A DNA stretch of 64,000 nucleotides from Geobacter sp. GTDB lineage: Bacteria > Desulfobacterota > Desulfuromonadia > Geobacterales > DSM-12255. The stretch is taken from positions 682,001-746,000 of the forward strand of contig WKKR01000002.1 of assembly GCA_009684525.1 (NCBI GenBank). Direction: 5' to 3'. Position 1 is the first letter of the stretch. The number at the start of each line of letters is the position of its first letter. The translations under genes and the position numbers were made by a program. Of this stretch, positions 9,304-17,604 are shown in pieces. The notes beneath the pieces were generated by a model that ran no database searches, was not told the origin of the DNA, and saw only the letters and a program-made list of their open reading frames with translations.

Positions 9304-9828
9304 ATGGCGGAACCATATATCGGTGAAATACGGCTGTTCAGTTTCGGCTATGCCCCTCAGGGGTGGGCCACCTGCGACGGCCAGACCCTGAACATCGTTC
9401 AGAACCAGGCGCTCTACGCCCTGCTCGGAACGACCTATGGCGGCAACGGCACGACTACCTTCAACTTGCCCGATCTCAGGGGGCGGACGGCGTTGCATCG
9501 GAGCGCCACTTACCAGGAGGGGAAGGCAGGGGGAGCGGAAACCGTTGCCCTGTCGACAACCGCCCAGTTGCCCGCCCATACCCATCTGCTTGCGGCCAAT
9601 GCCGCTGTCGGCGGCAGCAACGTGCCCCAGGGGAACCTGCTGGCAACGGTGCAGGACAGCAGCGGGACGAAGTTCGCCTATGCCACGGCAAAGGCGACCC
9701 CGGCGGCGACCCTGGCGCCCGGCACACTGTCTCCGGCGGGCGCCTCCAGCAGCCACAACAACGTCCAGCCCTCGCTGGCCATCACCTACTGCATCGCCCT
9801 GACGGGGTATTTCCCCCCCAGGTCTTGA
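9304..9828 (+). CDS. Tail-collar domain (Mdp-type) protein 2
   Basis: A 174-aa paralogue of the genes on either side. It has the same order of motifs: YIGEIRLFSFGYAPQGW, TCDGQTLNIVQNQALYALLG, TTYGGNGTTTFNLPDLRGR, and the ending ITYCIALTGYFPPRS. It lacks the longer loop seen in the third copy. The RBS AAAAGGAGA lies 7 bases upstream. The middle third, where receptor-binding loops would be, differs strongly from its neighbours while the first 60 residues are conserved, which fits duplication and diversification of the exposed region. Confidence 0.9.
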   Translation: MAEPYIGEIRLFSFGYAPQGWATCDGQTLNIVQNQALYALLGTTYGGNGTTTFNLPDLRGRTALHRSATYQEGKAGGAETVALSTTAQLPAHTHLLAANAAVGGSNVPQGNLLATVQDSSGTKFAYATAKATPAATLAPGTLSPAGASSSHNNVQPSLAITYCIALTGYFPPRS

Positions 9829-9844
9829 AAAGGAGAAACGGGAC

Positions 9845-10399
9845 ATGGCTGATCCATTTGTCGGAGAAATACGGGCCTTTGCCTTTACCTTTGCTCCCAT
9901 GAACTGGGCGACCTGCGACGGGCAGACCCTGAACATCGTCCAGAACCAGGCGCTCTACAGCCTGCTGGGAACGACCTACGGCGGCGATGGAAAAACCACC
10001 TTCGGGTTGCCGAACCTGCAGGGACGCGCCCCCATGAGCTTCGGCGCCGGTCCGGGACTCACCCCGCGAACCTTGGGGGCTGCGACGGGCGATGCCTCGG
10101 TATCGCTGTCGGCGAATCATTTCCCGCCCCATACCCATGCCTTGCAGTCGGTTTCCAACAGTACCGCGGATCAGAAGCCGGCAGCGAACCATTACCTGGC
10201 AAAGGTGCCGTCAGCAGGGAAGCCGCCCGTTACCTCCAACACCTATCAGCCGCCATCGGCGACTGGCGTCCAACTGGCCGCCGACGCGGTGCAGCCGGCA
10301 GGGACGGCAACGGGGCAGATACCCCACGACAACATGCAGCCCTATCTGCCGTTGCTGCTCTGTATTGCGCTGTATGGCGAATACCCTGTGAGGGGGTAG
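9845..10399 (+). CDS. Tail-collar domain (Mdp-type) protein 3
   Basis: A 184-aa paralogue, closest to copy 2 in the N-terminal half (both share TCDGQTLNIVQNQALY). It has about ten extra residues in the central variable part (PVTSNTYQPPSATGVQLAAD). The ending LLLCIALYGEYPVRG matches the family. AAAAGGAGA precedes the ATG. It is the last gene of the five-gene GNAT-DUF6916-collar cluster. A 250-base spacer follows before the large surface-protein gene. Confidence 0.9.
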   Translation: MADPFVGEIRAFAFTFAPMNWATCDGQTLNIVQNQALYSLLGTTYGGDGKTTFGLPNLQGRAPMSFGAGPGLTPRTLGAATGDASVSLSANHFPPHTHALQSVSNSTADQKPAANHYLAKVPSAGKPPVTSNTYQPPSATGVQLAADAVQPAGTATGQIPHDNMQPYLPLLLCIALYGEYPVRG

Positions 10400-10571
10400 G
10401 ATACCGCATCCCGTCTTCACGGCATCTTTACCCCGGCCTCAATCGCAAAATCCTCAACGTAGCCCTGCTATGCTTACGGTTTTGCTCAATCAGCCAGGTC
10501 AAATCTGCCTTAAATCCGGGTACAGTATTTACGAACAAGCTCTTAGGCATCACGACGGCGCCGGTAGCAGG

Positions 10572-10590
10572 CGGCGAGTGCACTCTGCCG
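10572..10590. repeat. Small inverted repeat upstream of the surface-protein gene
   Basis: CGGCGAGTGCACTCTGCCG is a palindrome with one bulged T, about 60 bases before the ATG at 10652. It could be an operator or part of a structured leader. I compared the 10400-10651 spacer with the c-di-GMP (GEMM) riboswitch consensus and saw no match. Nothing else stands out in the spacer. Confidence 0.3.
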
Positions 10591-10651
10591 AGACCGGACC
10601 CCGGCAACGGGCAAGGGGTTGGGGTCGAAACCGCACAGAAGGGGAGATACC

Positions 10652-13600
10652 ATGTTCCGACGGCCGATCGCTTCGTTACTTGTCGCGCTGTTTGCGCTCT
10701 GTTTGTGCGGACCGGCAGTTGCCGGCATCTTTGGCACTACCGACGGCACCTACGATTTCAGCGACGGCAATACCGCCACCAACGGCAACATCGGCGCAGA
10801 CGACTCGGCAGGGACCGGGTTTGCCACCTTTTCGGACAAGTTCTTCCTCAGTAACGGCATGCTCATCGACGACATTGTCCTGACCTCCATCTGGACCGGG
10901 TCGCAGATGGTGGCAGACACCTATGGGACGTTCAAGGTGAAGGCCGAAGGGGGATCGACCTGCAAGTCGTTCACCTTCAAGGACCTGGCGATTCACGATT
11001 ATGACGGCTCCACCACCCTCAGTGAAATCTCAGTCACCACCAAAGACCAGAACGGAGTGATCATCGCCACCCACTCGGGCAGCGTCTCGTTCAGCTCGAC
11101 CTCCATTACCCAGCTCAGCACCCTCATCAACGGCGGCAGCCAGTTCAACGACAGCAACGTGGCGTTGATCGAGATCACCTGGCGGTTTCTCGGCTCACCC
11201 TCCTGGCCGGCGCCGTCGAACCTGAACTTCGACAACATCACCATCGCCAATGTCAGCGCAGCGCCGGTCCCCACGGTCACCACCAATGCGGCCACCGCCA
11301 TCTCCCCCACCGGCGCCACCCTGAACGGCACGGTCAATCCCAACGGCTACTCCACGGTCGTCACCTTCGACTACGGCACCACCACCAGCTACGGCAGCAG
11401 CGCCACGGCCAGCCAGAGCCCGCTGACCGGCAGCACCGCCACTGCGGTCTCTGCCGCCGTTTCCGGGCTCACCTGTGGCACCACCTATCATTTCCGGGCC
11501 AAGGGGGTAAACAGCGGCGGCACCACCTACGGCAGCGATGCCACCTTTACCCCTCCCTGCAACACCGCGCCGAGCTTCGTCGGCAGCACCACCACCCTGA
11601 GTCTGGACCAGAATGCCGGTGCCACCGACATTAGGGGCCTTCTGCACGTGAGCGATACCGACGCCAGCCAGACCGAGACCTGGAGCCAGAACGCGGCCCC
11701 GAACCATGGCGGCACCCTCGTCTTTTCCGGCGCCACGGCCTCGTCCGGCAGTACGGACATCACCCCCGGTGGCACCATCACCTACCAGCCCGCCAGCGGC
11801 TATGCCGGTACGGAAACCTTCACCGTCCAGGTCAGCGACGGCACTGCCTCGGCCACGCGAACGATCACCGCTTCGGTTGCCCCTGCTGCATCCACGGCCA
11901 CGGCCGCCACCTCCATCACTGCCAGCGGCTTCAGCGCCAACTGGGGGAGCGTGACCGGCGCCACTGGCTACTACCTGGACGTGGCCACGGACAGCGGCTT
12001 CACCGGCCTGGTCACCGGCTACAGCAACAAGGACGTGGGGAATGTGGTGACCTCTGCCGTCAGCGGCCTTTCCGCGAGCACCACCTATTACTACCGTGTC
12101 AGGGCCTATGCCGGGACCGTGACCGGCGCCGACTCCAACAGCATCACCGTCCTGACCCTGCCCGGTGCAGCCACGGCCACGGCCGCCACCTCTGTCACCA
12201 CCAGCGGCTTCAGCGCCAACTGGGGGAGCGTGACCGGCGCCACCGGCTACTACCTGGACGTGGCCACGGACAGCGGTTTTACCAGCCTGGTGACCGGCTA
12301 CAACAACAAGGACGTGGGGAACGTGGTGACCGCTGCCGTCAGCGGCCTCTCCGCGGGCACGACCTATTACTACCGGGTGCGGGCCTACAACGCGAGCGGC
12401 ACCGGCGCCGACTCCAACAGCATCACCGTCCTGACCCTGCCCGGCGCTGCCACGGCCACGGCTGCCACCTCCGTCACTGACAGCGGCTTCAGCGCCAACT
12501 GGGGGAGCGTGACCGGCGCCACCGGCTACTACCTGGATGTTGCCACTGACAGCGGATTCACGAGCCCGGTGACCGGTTACAGCAACAAGGACGTGGGAAG
12601 CGTGGTAACCGCTGCCGTCAGCGGCCTCTCCGCGGGCACGACCTATTACTACCGGGTGCGGGCCTATAATGCCAGCGGCACCGGTGCCGACTCCAACAGC
12701 ATCACCGCCCTGACCCTACCCGGTGCCGTCACGGCCACGGCTGCTACCTCCGTCACTGCCAGCGGCTTCAGCGCCAATTGGGGGAGCGTGACCGGCGCCA
12801 CCGGCTACTACCTCGACGTGGCCACGGACAGCGGCTTCACCAGCCTCGTCATCGGTTACAGCAATCTGGATGTGGGGAACGTGGTCACCGCTGCCGTGAG
12901 CGGGCTCTCTGCCGGGACCACCTATTATTACCGGCTGCGAGCCTACAACACGAGCGGTAGCGGCGCCGACTCCAACAGCATCACTGCCCTGACCCTCCCG
13001 GCGGCTCCGGTAGCCACGGCCGCCACCTCCGTCACTGCCAGCGGCTTCAGCGCCAACTGGGGGAGTGTCACCGGCGCCACCGGCTACTACCTGGACGTTG
13101 CCACTGACAGCGGCTTCACGAGCCTCGTCACCGGCTACGTCAACAAAGACGTGGGGAACGTCACCTCCGCCGCCGTCACCGGCCTCTCCGCCGGTACCAC
13201 CTACTACTACCGGGTGCGGGCCGTGAATGCCAGCGGCACCGGCGCCGACTCCAACAGCATCACCGCCCTGACCCTCCCGGCGGCTCCGGTTGCAACTGTC
13301 GCCAGCGCCGTCAGCTTTACCGGCTTCACAGCCAACTGGGGGAGCGTGACCGGCGCCACCGGCTATTACCTGGACGTGGCCACGGACAGCGGCTTCACCA
13401 GCCTTGTCACCGGCTACGGCAACAAGGACGTGGGGAACCTTACCTCTGCCGCCGTAACCGGGCTTTCATCCGCCACCCCCTACCATTACCGAGTGCGGGC
13501 CTACAACACGAGCGGCACCGGCGCCGACTCCAACACCATCAGCCAGACCACTGCCACGACCCTGGTCGTCACCAGCGCCGGCGACAGCGACGCCGGGTCG

Positions 13601-16600
13601 CTGCGTCAGACCATTGCCAGCGCCGCACCCGGCGATGCCATTACCTTTGCCGCCGGCCTGAGCGGCCAGACCATCACCCTGGCCACGCAGCTGGTCATTG
13701 ACAAGGATCTGACCATCAGCGGTCCCGGCGCAGGGAGCCTGATCGTCAGCGGCAGCTCGACCCGCATCCTCCAGGTAAGCGCCGGCAGCACCTTGATCCT
13801 GCAGTACCTGACCCTGACAGGCGGCATTGCCGACAACGGCGGTGCGCTGCTTGCCGACAGCGGCACCACGACCACCATCACCGGCTGCGTCTTCAGCGCC
13901 AATACCGCCACTGCCAGCGGCGGTGCCATTTACTCCGGCGGGGCCATGACCGTCAGCGACACCCTCTTGAGCGGCAACAGCGCCGTGTATGGAGGAGCCA
14001 TCTCCAGCAGCGGCGCCCTGGCGCTCACCAACGTCACCCTGGCCGCCAACAGCGCCAGTTCCGGCGGCGGTCTGTACAATGCCGCCAGCGGGACCGCCAC
14101 CCTGCTCAATGCCACCATCGCCGGCAACAGCGCTGCCGTCCGGGGCGGGGGTGCCGAGAACGCAGGCACACTAACCTTCAAGAACACCATCATTGCCGAC
14201 AACAGCGCTCCCACCGGTCCGGAGATCTACGGCAGCGTCACCTCCCAGGGGTATAACCTGATCAGGGTCACCACCGATGCCGTCATCGGCGGCGACACCA
14301 CCGGCAACATCACCGGCCAGAACCCGCTGCTCGGCACACTCGCCAACAACGGCGGGCCGAGCTTCACCATGGCGCTCTTGTCCGGCTCGCCGGCCATTGG
14401 TGCCGGCACCTGCACCGGGGCGCCCACTGCCGACCAGCGCGGCATGGCGCGACCCCAGAACGTCACCTGCGATATGGGCGCCTACGAGCGGGGCGCGGCA
14501 GCCGCCTTGACGGCAACCTCCGGCACCCCGCAGTCCACGGTCATCAACACGGCATTTACCAATCCGCTCACGGCCAGGGTAGCCGATGCGCTGGGCGGCC
14601 TGCTGGACGGCATCAGCGTTACCTTCACCGGACCGGGGAGCGGCGCCGGCATCGCCGCCGGCGGCAGCGTCGCCAGCAACACTGCCGGCAGCGCCGCCTT
14701 CAGCGCCACGGCCAATGGCCTGGCCGGTTCGTATACCGTCGCGGCAGCGACCGGCGCACTGTCGGCCACCTACAGCCTGACCAACGACAAGGCAGCACAG
14801 GTCATCACCTTCAATCCGCCGGCCAGTGCAACCTATGGCGACGGTCCCATCACCCTTTCCGCCACCGGCGGGGCCTCGGGCAATCCGGTCACCTTCGCGG
14901 TCACCAGCGGTCCGGGGAGTCTCAGCGGCACCATCCTGACCATCACCGGCGCCGGCACCATCGTCGTCACTGCCTCCCAGGCGGGGAGCGCCGACTACTT
15001 TGCCGCTGCCGATGTGGTGAGGTCCATCGTCGTGGCCAAGGCTACAGCCACGGTCACCCTGACCCCGGCAAGCCTCTCCGTTACCTACGACGGCTCGCCA
15101 AAGGCCGCCGCCGTCACGACCGTCCCGGCGGGTCTGACCGTTGCCGTCACCTATGACGGCAGTGCCACGGCACCCACGGCAGTGGGGAGCTACGCCGTGG
15201 TCGCCACGGTCAGCGACGCCAACTACCTGGGGAGTGCCAGCGGCACCCTGGTCATCGGCAAGGTAAGCCAGACCATCGGCGCCATCGGCGTCACGCCATC
15301 GGCCCCGGCTGTCGGCGAAAGCGCAACGCTCAGCGCCACTGCCACATCCGGCCTGACTGTGACCTTCTCCTCCCAGACCCCTGCGTTCTGCACCGTCAGC
15401 GGCGTCACCGTTACCGGCGTGGCTGCCGGCACCTGCACCGTTGCCGTGGACCAGGCAGGCGATGCCATCTACAACGGAGCCACGCAGGTAACGCAGAACC
15501 TCACCATTGCCAAGGGGAGCCAGACCATCGGTACCATCGGCATCACGCCGTCAACCCTAGCTGTCGGTGATAGCGCCACATTGAGCGCCATTGCCACATC
15601 CGGCCTGACTGTGACCTTCTCTTCCCAGACCCCCTCGATCTGCACCGTCAGCGGCACCACCATCAACGGCCTGGCCACCGGCGACTGCATCGTTGCCGCC
15701 AACCAGGCAGGGGATGCCAACTACCTTGCTGCTCCCCAGGTGACCCGGACCATCGCCGTTGCCATCCCGCTCTCCCTGACCGTCTCGACCCTTGCCGACG
15801 GCGCGGTCACTGCCGCCGCCACCCTGAACGTCAGCGGCACGGTCTCCAACCCGGCACGGCTCGCCACCCTCACCATCAACGGCGTAAACGTCACGGTCGC
15901 CGGCGACGGCAGCTTCAGCTACCCGCTGCAACTCTTGGCCGGCGCCAACAGCATCGTCGTCATTGCCACCAGCACCAGCAGCGATATCATCAGCGACAGC
16001 CGGACCATCACCCTGGACGCTACGGCGCTTGCCCTGACGATCGCCGCCCCCGCCGATCAGGCCGTGGTCAACCTGGCATTCGCAACCGTCAGCGGCACCG
16101 TGGCGGAGACCGCCACCGGGGTCGGCTGCAGCGTCAATGGCGGCAGCCTCCAGGCCGCCAGTATCGCCGGCACCACCTGGAGCTGCACAGTCAACCTGGC
16201 TGCCGGCATGAACACCGTCCTGGTCATGGCCACCGGGAGCAGCGGCGCAACGTCCCAGGCCAAGCGGACCGTCACCTTCCAGCCCGCCTTCTCCCTGGCT
16301 GTCAGCGCGCCGTCCAGCGACATCCGCACGGTCATGGGGAGCTACCTGCTGCAAGGGGCCGTCAGCGGCAACAGCACGCCGGTAACTGTTACTGTCACCA
16401 TGGACGGCCAGAGCTACACACCGGCCGTGGACGGCACTACCGGCGCCTTTCAGCAGCAGCTCGCCTTTGGCAGCAACAAGGTCTACATGGTGAGCATCGC
16501 CGCTGCCGACCAGAGCGGCAACACCGTGACGGTACAGCGCAATATCATGGCCATAGCCACGGAAAGCGACCCGCTCACCATCGTCGACGCCCTGCAGTCA

Positions 16601-16753
16601 TTGCAGGCGACAGTGGGGTTGAACAGCCTGACTGGCAGTCAGATCTCCCGTCTCGACGTGGCGCCCATGGTCAACGGTGCCTCGGTCGGCGACGGCGTTA
16701 TCGACATCGAAGACGTCATTATTATCCTGCGTAAGGCCGTGGGACTGCTCTGA
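10652..16753 (+). CDS. 2033-aa secreted multidomain surface protein with Fn3 repeats, beta-helix and dockerin-like C-terminus
   Basis: The start follows GGGGAGA by 6 bases and gives a classical signal peptide (MFRRPIASLLVALFALCLCG, cleavage near AVAG). In order: a unique domain of about 190 residues, an Fn3-like domain, a cadherin-like domain (to about residue 410), six nearly identical 93-residue Fn3 domains (about 415-970), a right-handed beta-helix of the SLRQTI/pectate-lyase-like type, a segment resembling choice-of-anchor Q (DQRGMARPQ), Ig-like and MBG-type domains, two repeats starting SQTIG, and a final Ig-like part. The last 60 residues include DGVIDIEDVIIILRKAVGL, which resembles a dockerin/EF-hand calcium loop. 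A lipoprotein gene follows 28 bases downstream and may be its anchor partner. Likely role: cell-surface adhesion or matrix, inferred. Confidence 0.85.
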   Translation: MFRRPIASLLVALFALCLCGPAVAGIFGTTDGTYDFSDGNTATNGNIGADDSAGTGFATFSDKFFLSNGMLIDDIVLTSIWTGSQMVADTYGTFKVKAEGGSTCKSFTFKDLAIHDYDGSTTLSEISVTTKDQNGVIIATHSGSVSFSSTSITQLSTLINGGSQFNDSNVALIEITWRFLGSPSWPAPSNLNFDNITIANVSAAPVPTVTTNAATAISPTGATLNGTVNPNGYSTVVTFDYGTTTSYGSSATASQSPLTGSTATAVSAAVSGLTCGTTYHFRAKGVNSGGTTYGSDATFTPPCNTAPSFVGSTTTLSLDQNAGATDIRGLLHVSDTDASQTETWSQNAAPNHGGTLVFSGATASSGSTDITPGGTITYQPASGYAGTETFTVQVSDGTASATRTITASVAPAASTATAATSITASGFSANWGSVTGATGYYLDVATDSGFTGLVTGYSNKDVGNVVTSAVSGLSASTTYYYRVRAYAGTVTGADSNSITVLTLPGAATATAATSVTTSGFSANWGSVTGATGYYLDVATDSGFTSLVTGYNNKDVGNVVTAAVSGLSAGTTYYYRVRAYNASGTGADSNSITVLTLPGAATATAATSVTDSGFSANWGSVTGATGYYLDVATDSGFTSPVTGYSNKDVGSVVTAAVSGLSAGTTYYYRVRAYNASGTGADSNSITALTLPGAVTATAATSVTASGFSANWGSVTGATGYYLDVATDSGFTSLVIGYSNLDVGNVVTAAVSGLSAGTTYYYRLRAYNTSGSGADSNSITALTLPAAPVATAATSVTASGFSANWGSVTGATGYYLDVATDSGFTSLVTGYVNKDVGNVTSAAVTGLSAGTTYYYRVRAVNASGTGADSNSITALTLPAAPVATVASAVSFTGFTANWGSVTGATGYYLDVATDSGFTSLVTGYGNKDVGNLTSAAVTGLSSATPYHYRVRAYNTSGTGADSNTISQTTATTLVVTSAGDSDAGSLRQTIASAAPGDAITFAAGLSGQTITLATQLVIDKDLTISGPGAGSLIVSGSSTRILQVSAGSTLILQYLTLTGGIADNGGALLADSGTTTTITGCVFSANTATASGGAIYSGGAMTVSDTLLSGNSAVYGGAISSSGALALTNVTLAANSASSGGGLYNAASGTATLLNATIAGNSAAVRGGGAENAGTLTFKNTIIADNSAPTGPEIYGSVTSQGYNLIRVTTDAVIGGDTTGNITGQNPLLGTLANNGGPSFTMALLSGSPAIGAGTCTGAPTADQRGMARPQNVTCDMGAYERGAAAALTATSGTPQSTVINTAFTNPLTARVADALGGLLDGISVTFTGPGSGAGIAAGGSVASNTAGSAAFSATANGLAGSYTVAAATGALSATYSLTNDKAAQVITFNPPASATYGDGPITLSATGGASGNPVTFAVTSGPGSLSGTILTITGAGTIVVTASQAGSADYFAAADVVRSIVVAKATATVTLTPASLSVTYDGSPKAAAVTTVPAGLTVAVTYDGSATAPTAVGSYAVVATVSDANYLGSASGTLVIGKVSQTIGAIGVTPSAPAVGESATLSATATSGLTVTFSSQTPAFCTVSGVTVTGVAAGTCTVAVDQAGDAIYNGATQVTQNLTIAKGSQTIGTIGITPSTLAVGDSATLSAIATSGLTVTFSSQTPSICTVSGTTINGLATGDCIVAANQAGDANYLAAPQVTRTIAVAIPLSLTVSTLADGAVTAAATLNVSGTVSNPARLATLTINGVNVTVAGDGSFSYPLQLLAGANSIVVIATSTSSDIISDSRTITLDATALALTIAAPADQAVVNLAFATVSGTVAETATGVGCSVNGGSLQAASIAGTTWSCTVNLAAGMNTVLVMATGSSGATSQAKRTVTFQPAFSLAVSAPSSDIRTVMGSYLLQGAVSGNSTPVTVTVTMDGQSYTPAVDGTTGAFQQQLAFGSNKVYMVSIAAADQSGNTVTVQRNIMAIATESDPLTIVDALQSLQATVGLNSLTGSQISRLDVAPMVNGASVGDGVIDIEDVIIILRKAVGLL
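11890..13560 (+). repeat. Six tandem 279-bp Fn3-encoding repeats
   Basis: The sequence GGCTTCAGCGCCAA (GGCTTCACAGCCAA in the last unit) recurs at 11927, 12206, 12485, 12764, 13043 and 13322, always 279 bases (93 codons) apart. Units 1-5 are nearly identical at DNA level; unit 6 is more diverged. The array lies in frame inside the surface-protein gene. Confidence 0.95.
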
Positions 16754-16781
16754 CACTACCTATTCCTTGGAGGATGCAGCT

Positions 16782-17327
16782 ATGAAGACAACCCTGAAAC
16801 TGACTCTGCTGGCCCTGGCATACATGACCCTGTTCGGCTGCGGCGGCGGGGGAGACAGCGGCGGCGCAGTGGACGACAGCTACCTCTTCCCGGCCGGCAC
16901 GGCGACCTTTACCTTCTCCGCCATGAGCACGGCCACGCTCCCTACCTCCATCAGCGGCATCGTCTTCAGCGTAAAACTGCCGCAGGGGATGAACGTCGCC
17001 ACCACCAGCGGCGGTTCCGGCCAGATCGTAACCACCTCGGTCACTGCCGGTTCGGCTCTCACCGGGACCAACCTGGCCTATGGCAACTACTCGTCCTCAA
17101 CGCGCACGGCCTACCTCACCATGGCCACCACCAGCAGCACCTACCGTGCGGGGGAGTTCCTACGCCTCTCCTGTAGTGTAGATACGGGCAGCACTATCAC
17201 CCTTGCCGACGTGAAGACGCTCAATTCGCCGGTCGACATCATCGAGGCATCCGGATTCGACCCGGTCACCACCGGCACGGTGAGCCTGACCGACAAGATT
17301 GCAGTGACGCTGGGGGCGGTCAGGTAG
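16782..17327 (+). CDS. Small lipoprotein, possibly cohesin-like
   Basis: A 181-aa protein with a lipoprotein signal (LALAYMTLFGC then Gly-rich), so it should be lipidated on Cys22 or so and held in a membrane. The mature part is one beta-sandwich-like domain: FPAGTATFTFSA, SGIVFSVKLPQGM, GEFLRLSCSVD and ITLADVKT. These resemble the strand pattern of cohesin or carbohydrate-binding sandwich domains. The preceding gene ends in a dockerin-like segment only 28 bases away, so the pair could be an anchor and its cargo. Assignment to cohesin is by eye and uncertain. TTGGAGGA precedes the ATG at 16782; the frame is open earlier but lies inside the previous gene. Confidence 0.65.
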   Translation: MKTTLKLTLLALAYMTLFGCGGGGDSGGAVDDSYLFPAGTATFTFSAMSTATLPTSISGIVFSVKLPQGMNVATTSGGSGQIVTTSVTAGSALTGTNLAYGNYSSSTRTAYLTMATTSSTYRAGEFLRLSCSVDTGSTITLADVKTLNSPVDIIEASGFDPVTTGTVSLTDKIAVTLGAVR

Positions 17328-17604
17328 TACTCGGCTTCATAAGACATTCTTGCGCTGAGCGACATCCAGGAGAGCCTCACCGGATCGGTCAAGGAAAGGA
17401 TCGACGGCTGGCTCTTCCAATGCCATTTCTCATTGATACCCCTGATTTGACTACGTTTGTCATGTTTTTTGAAAATTCCCCTAAGGGAGATAGAATATGG
17501 ACAGCCCTTTGAAATGGTCTAAGCTACACAGAAGGACTTGTTAACGAATTCAGACAATTCATGAAGCGAGCATTGGGCCATTCACCTTTGAAAGGCACCG
17601 AGTG

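Noticed and set aside
8764-10399. Prophage remnant
   Set aside because: Only collar-domain genes are present; no integrase, terminase, capsid, portal, lysis or regulator genes, and collar proteins occur outside phages.
10400-10651. c-di-GMP/cAMP-GMP (GEMM) riboswitch before the surface-protein gene
   Set aside because: The conserved GEMM blocks such as GACGCAAAGC are absent; only a short palindrome is seen.
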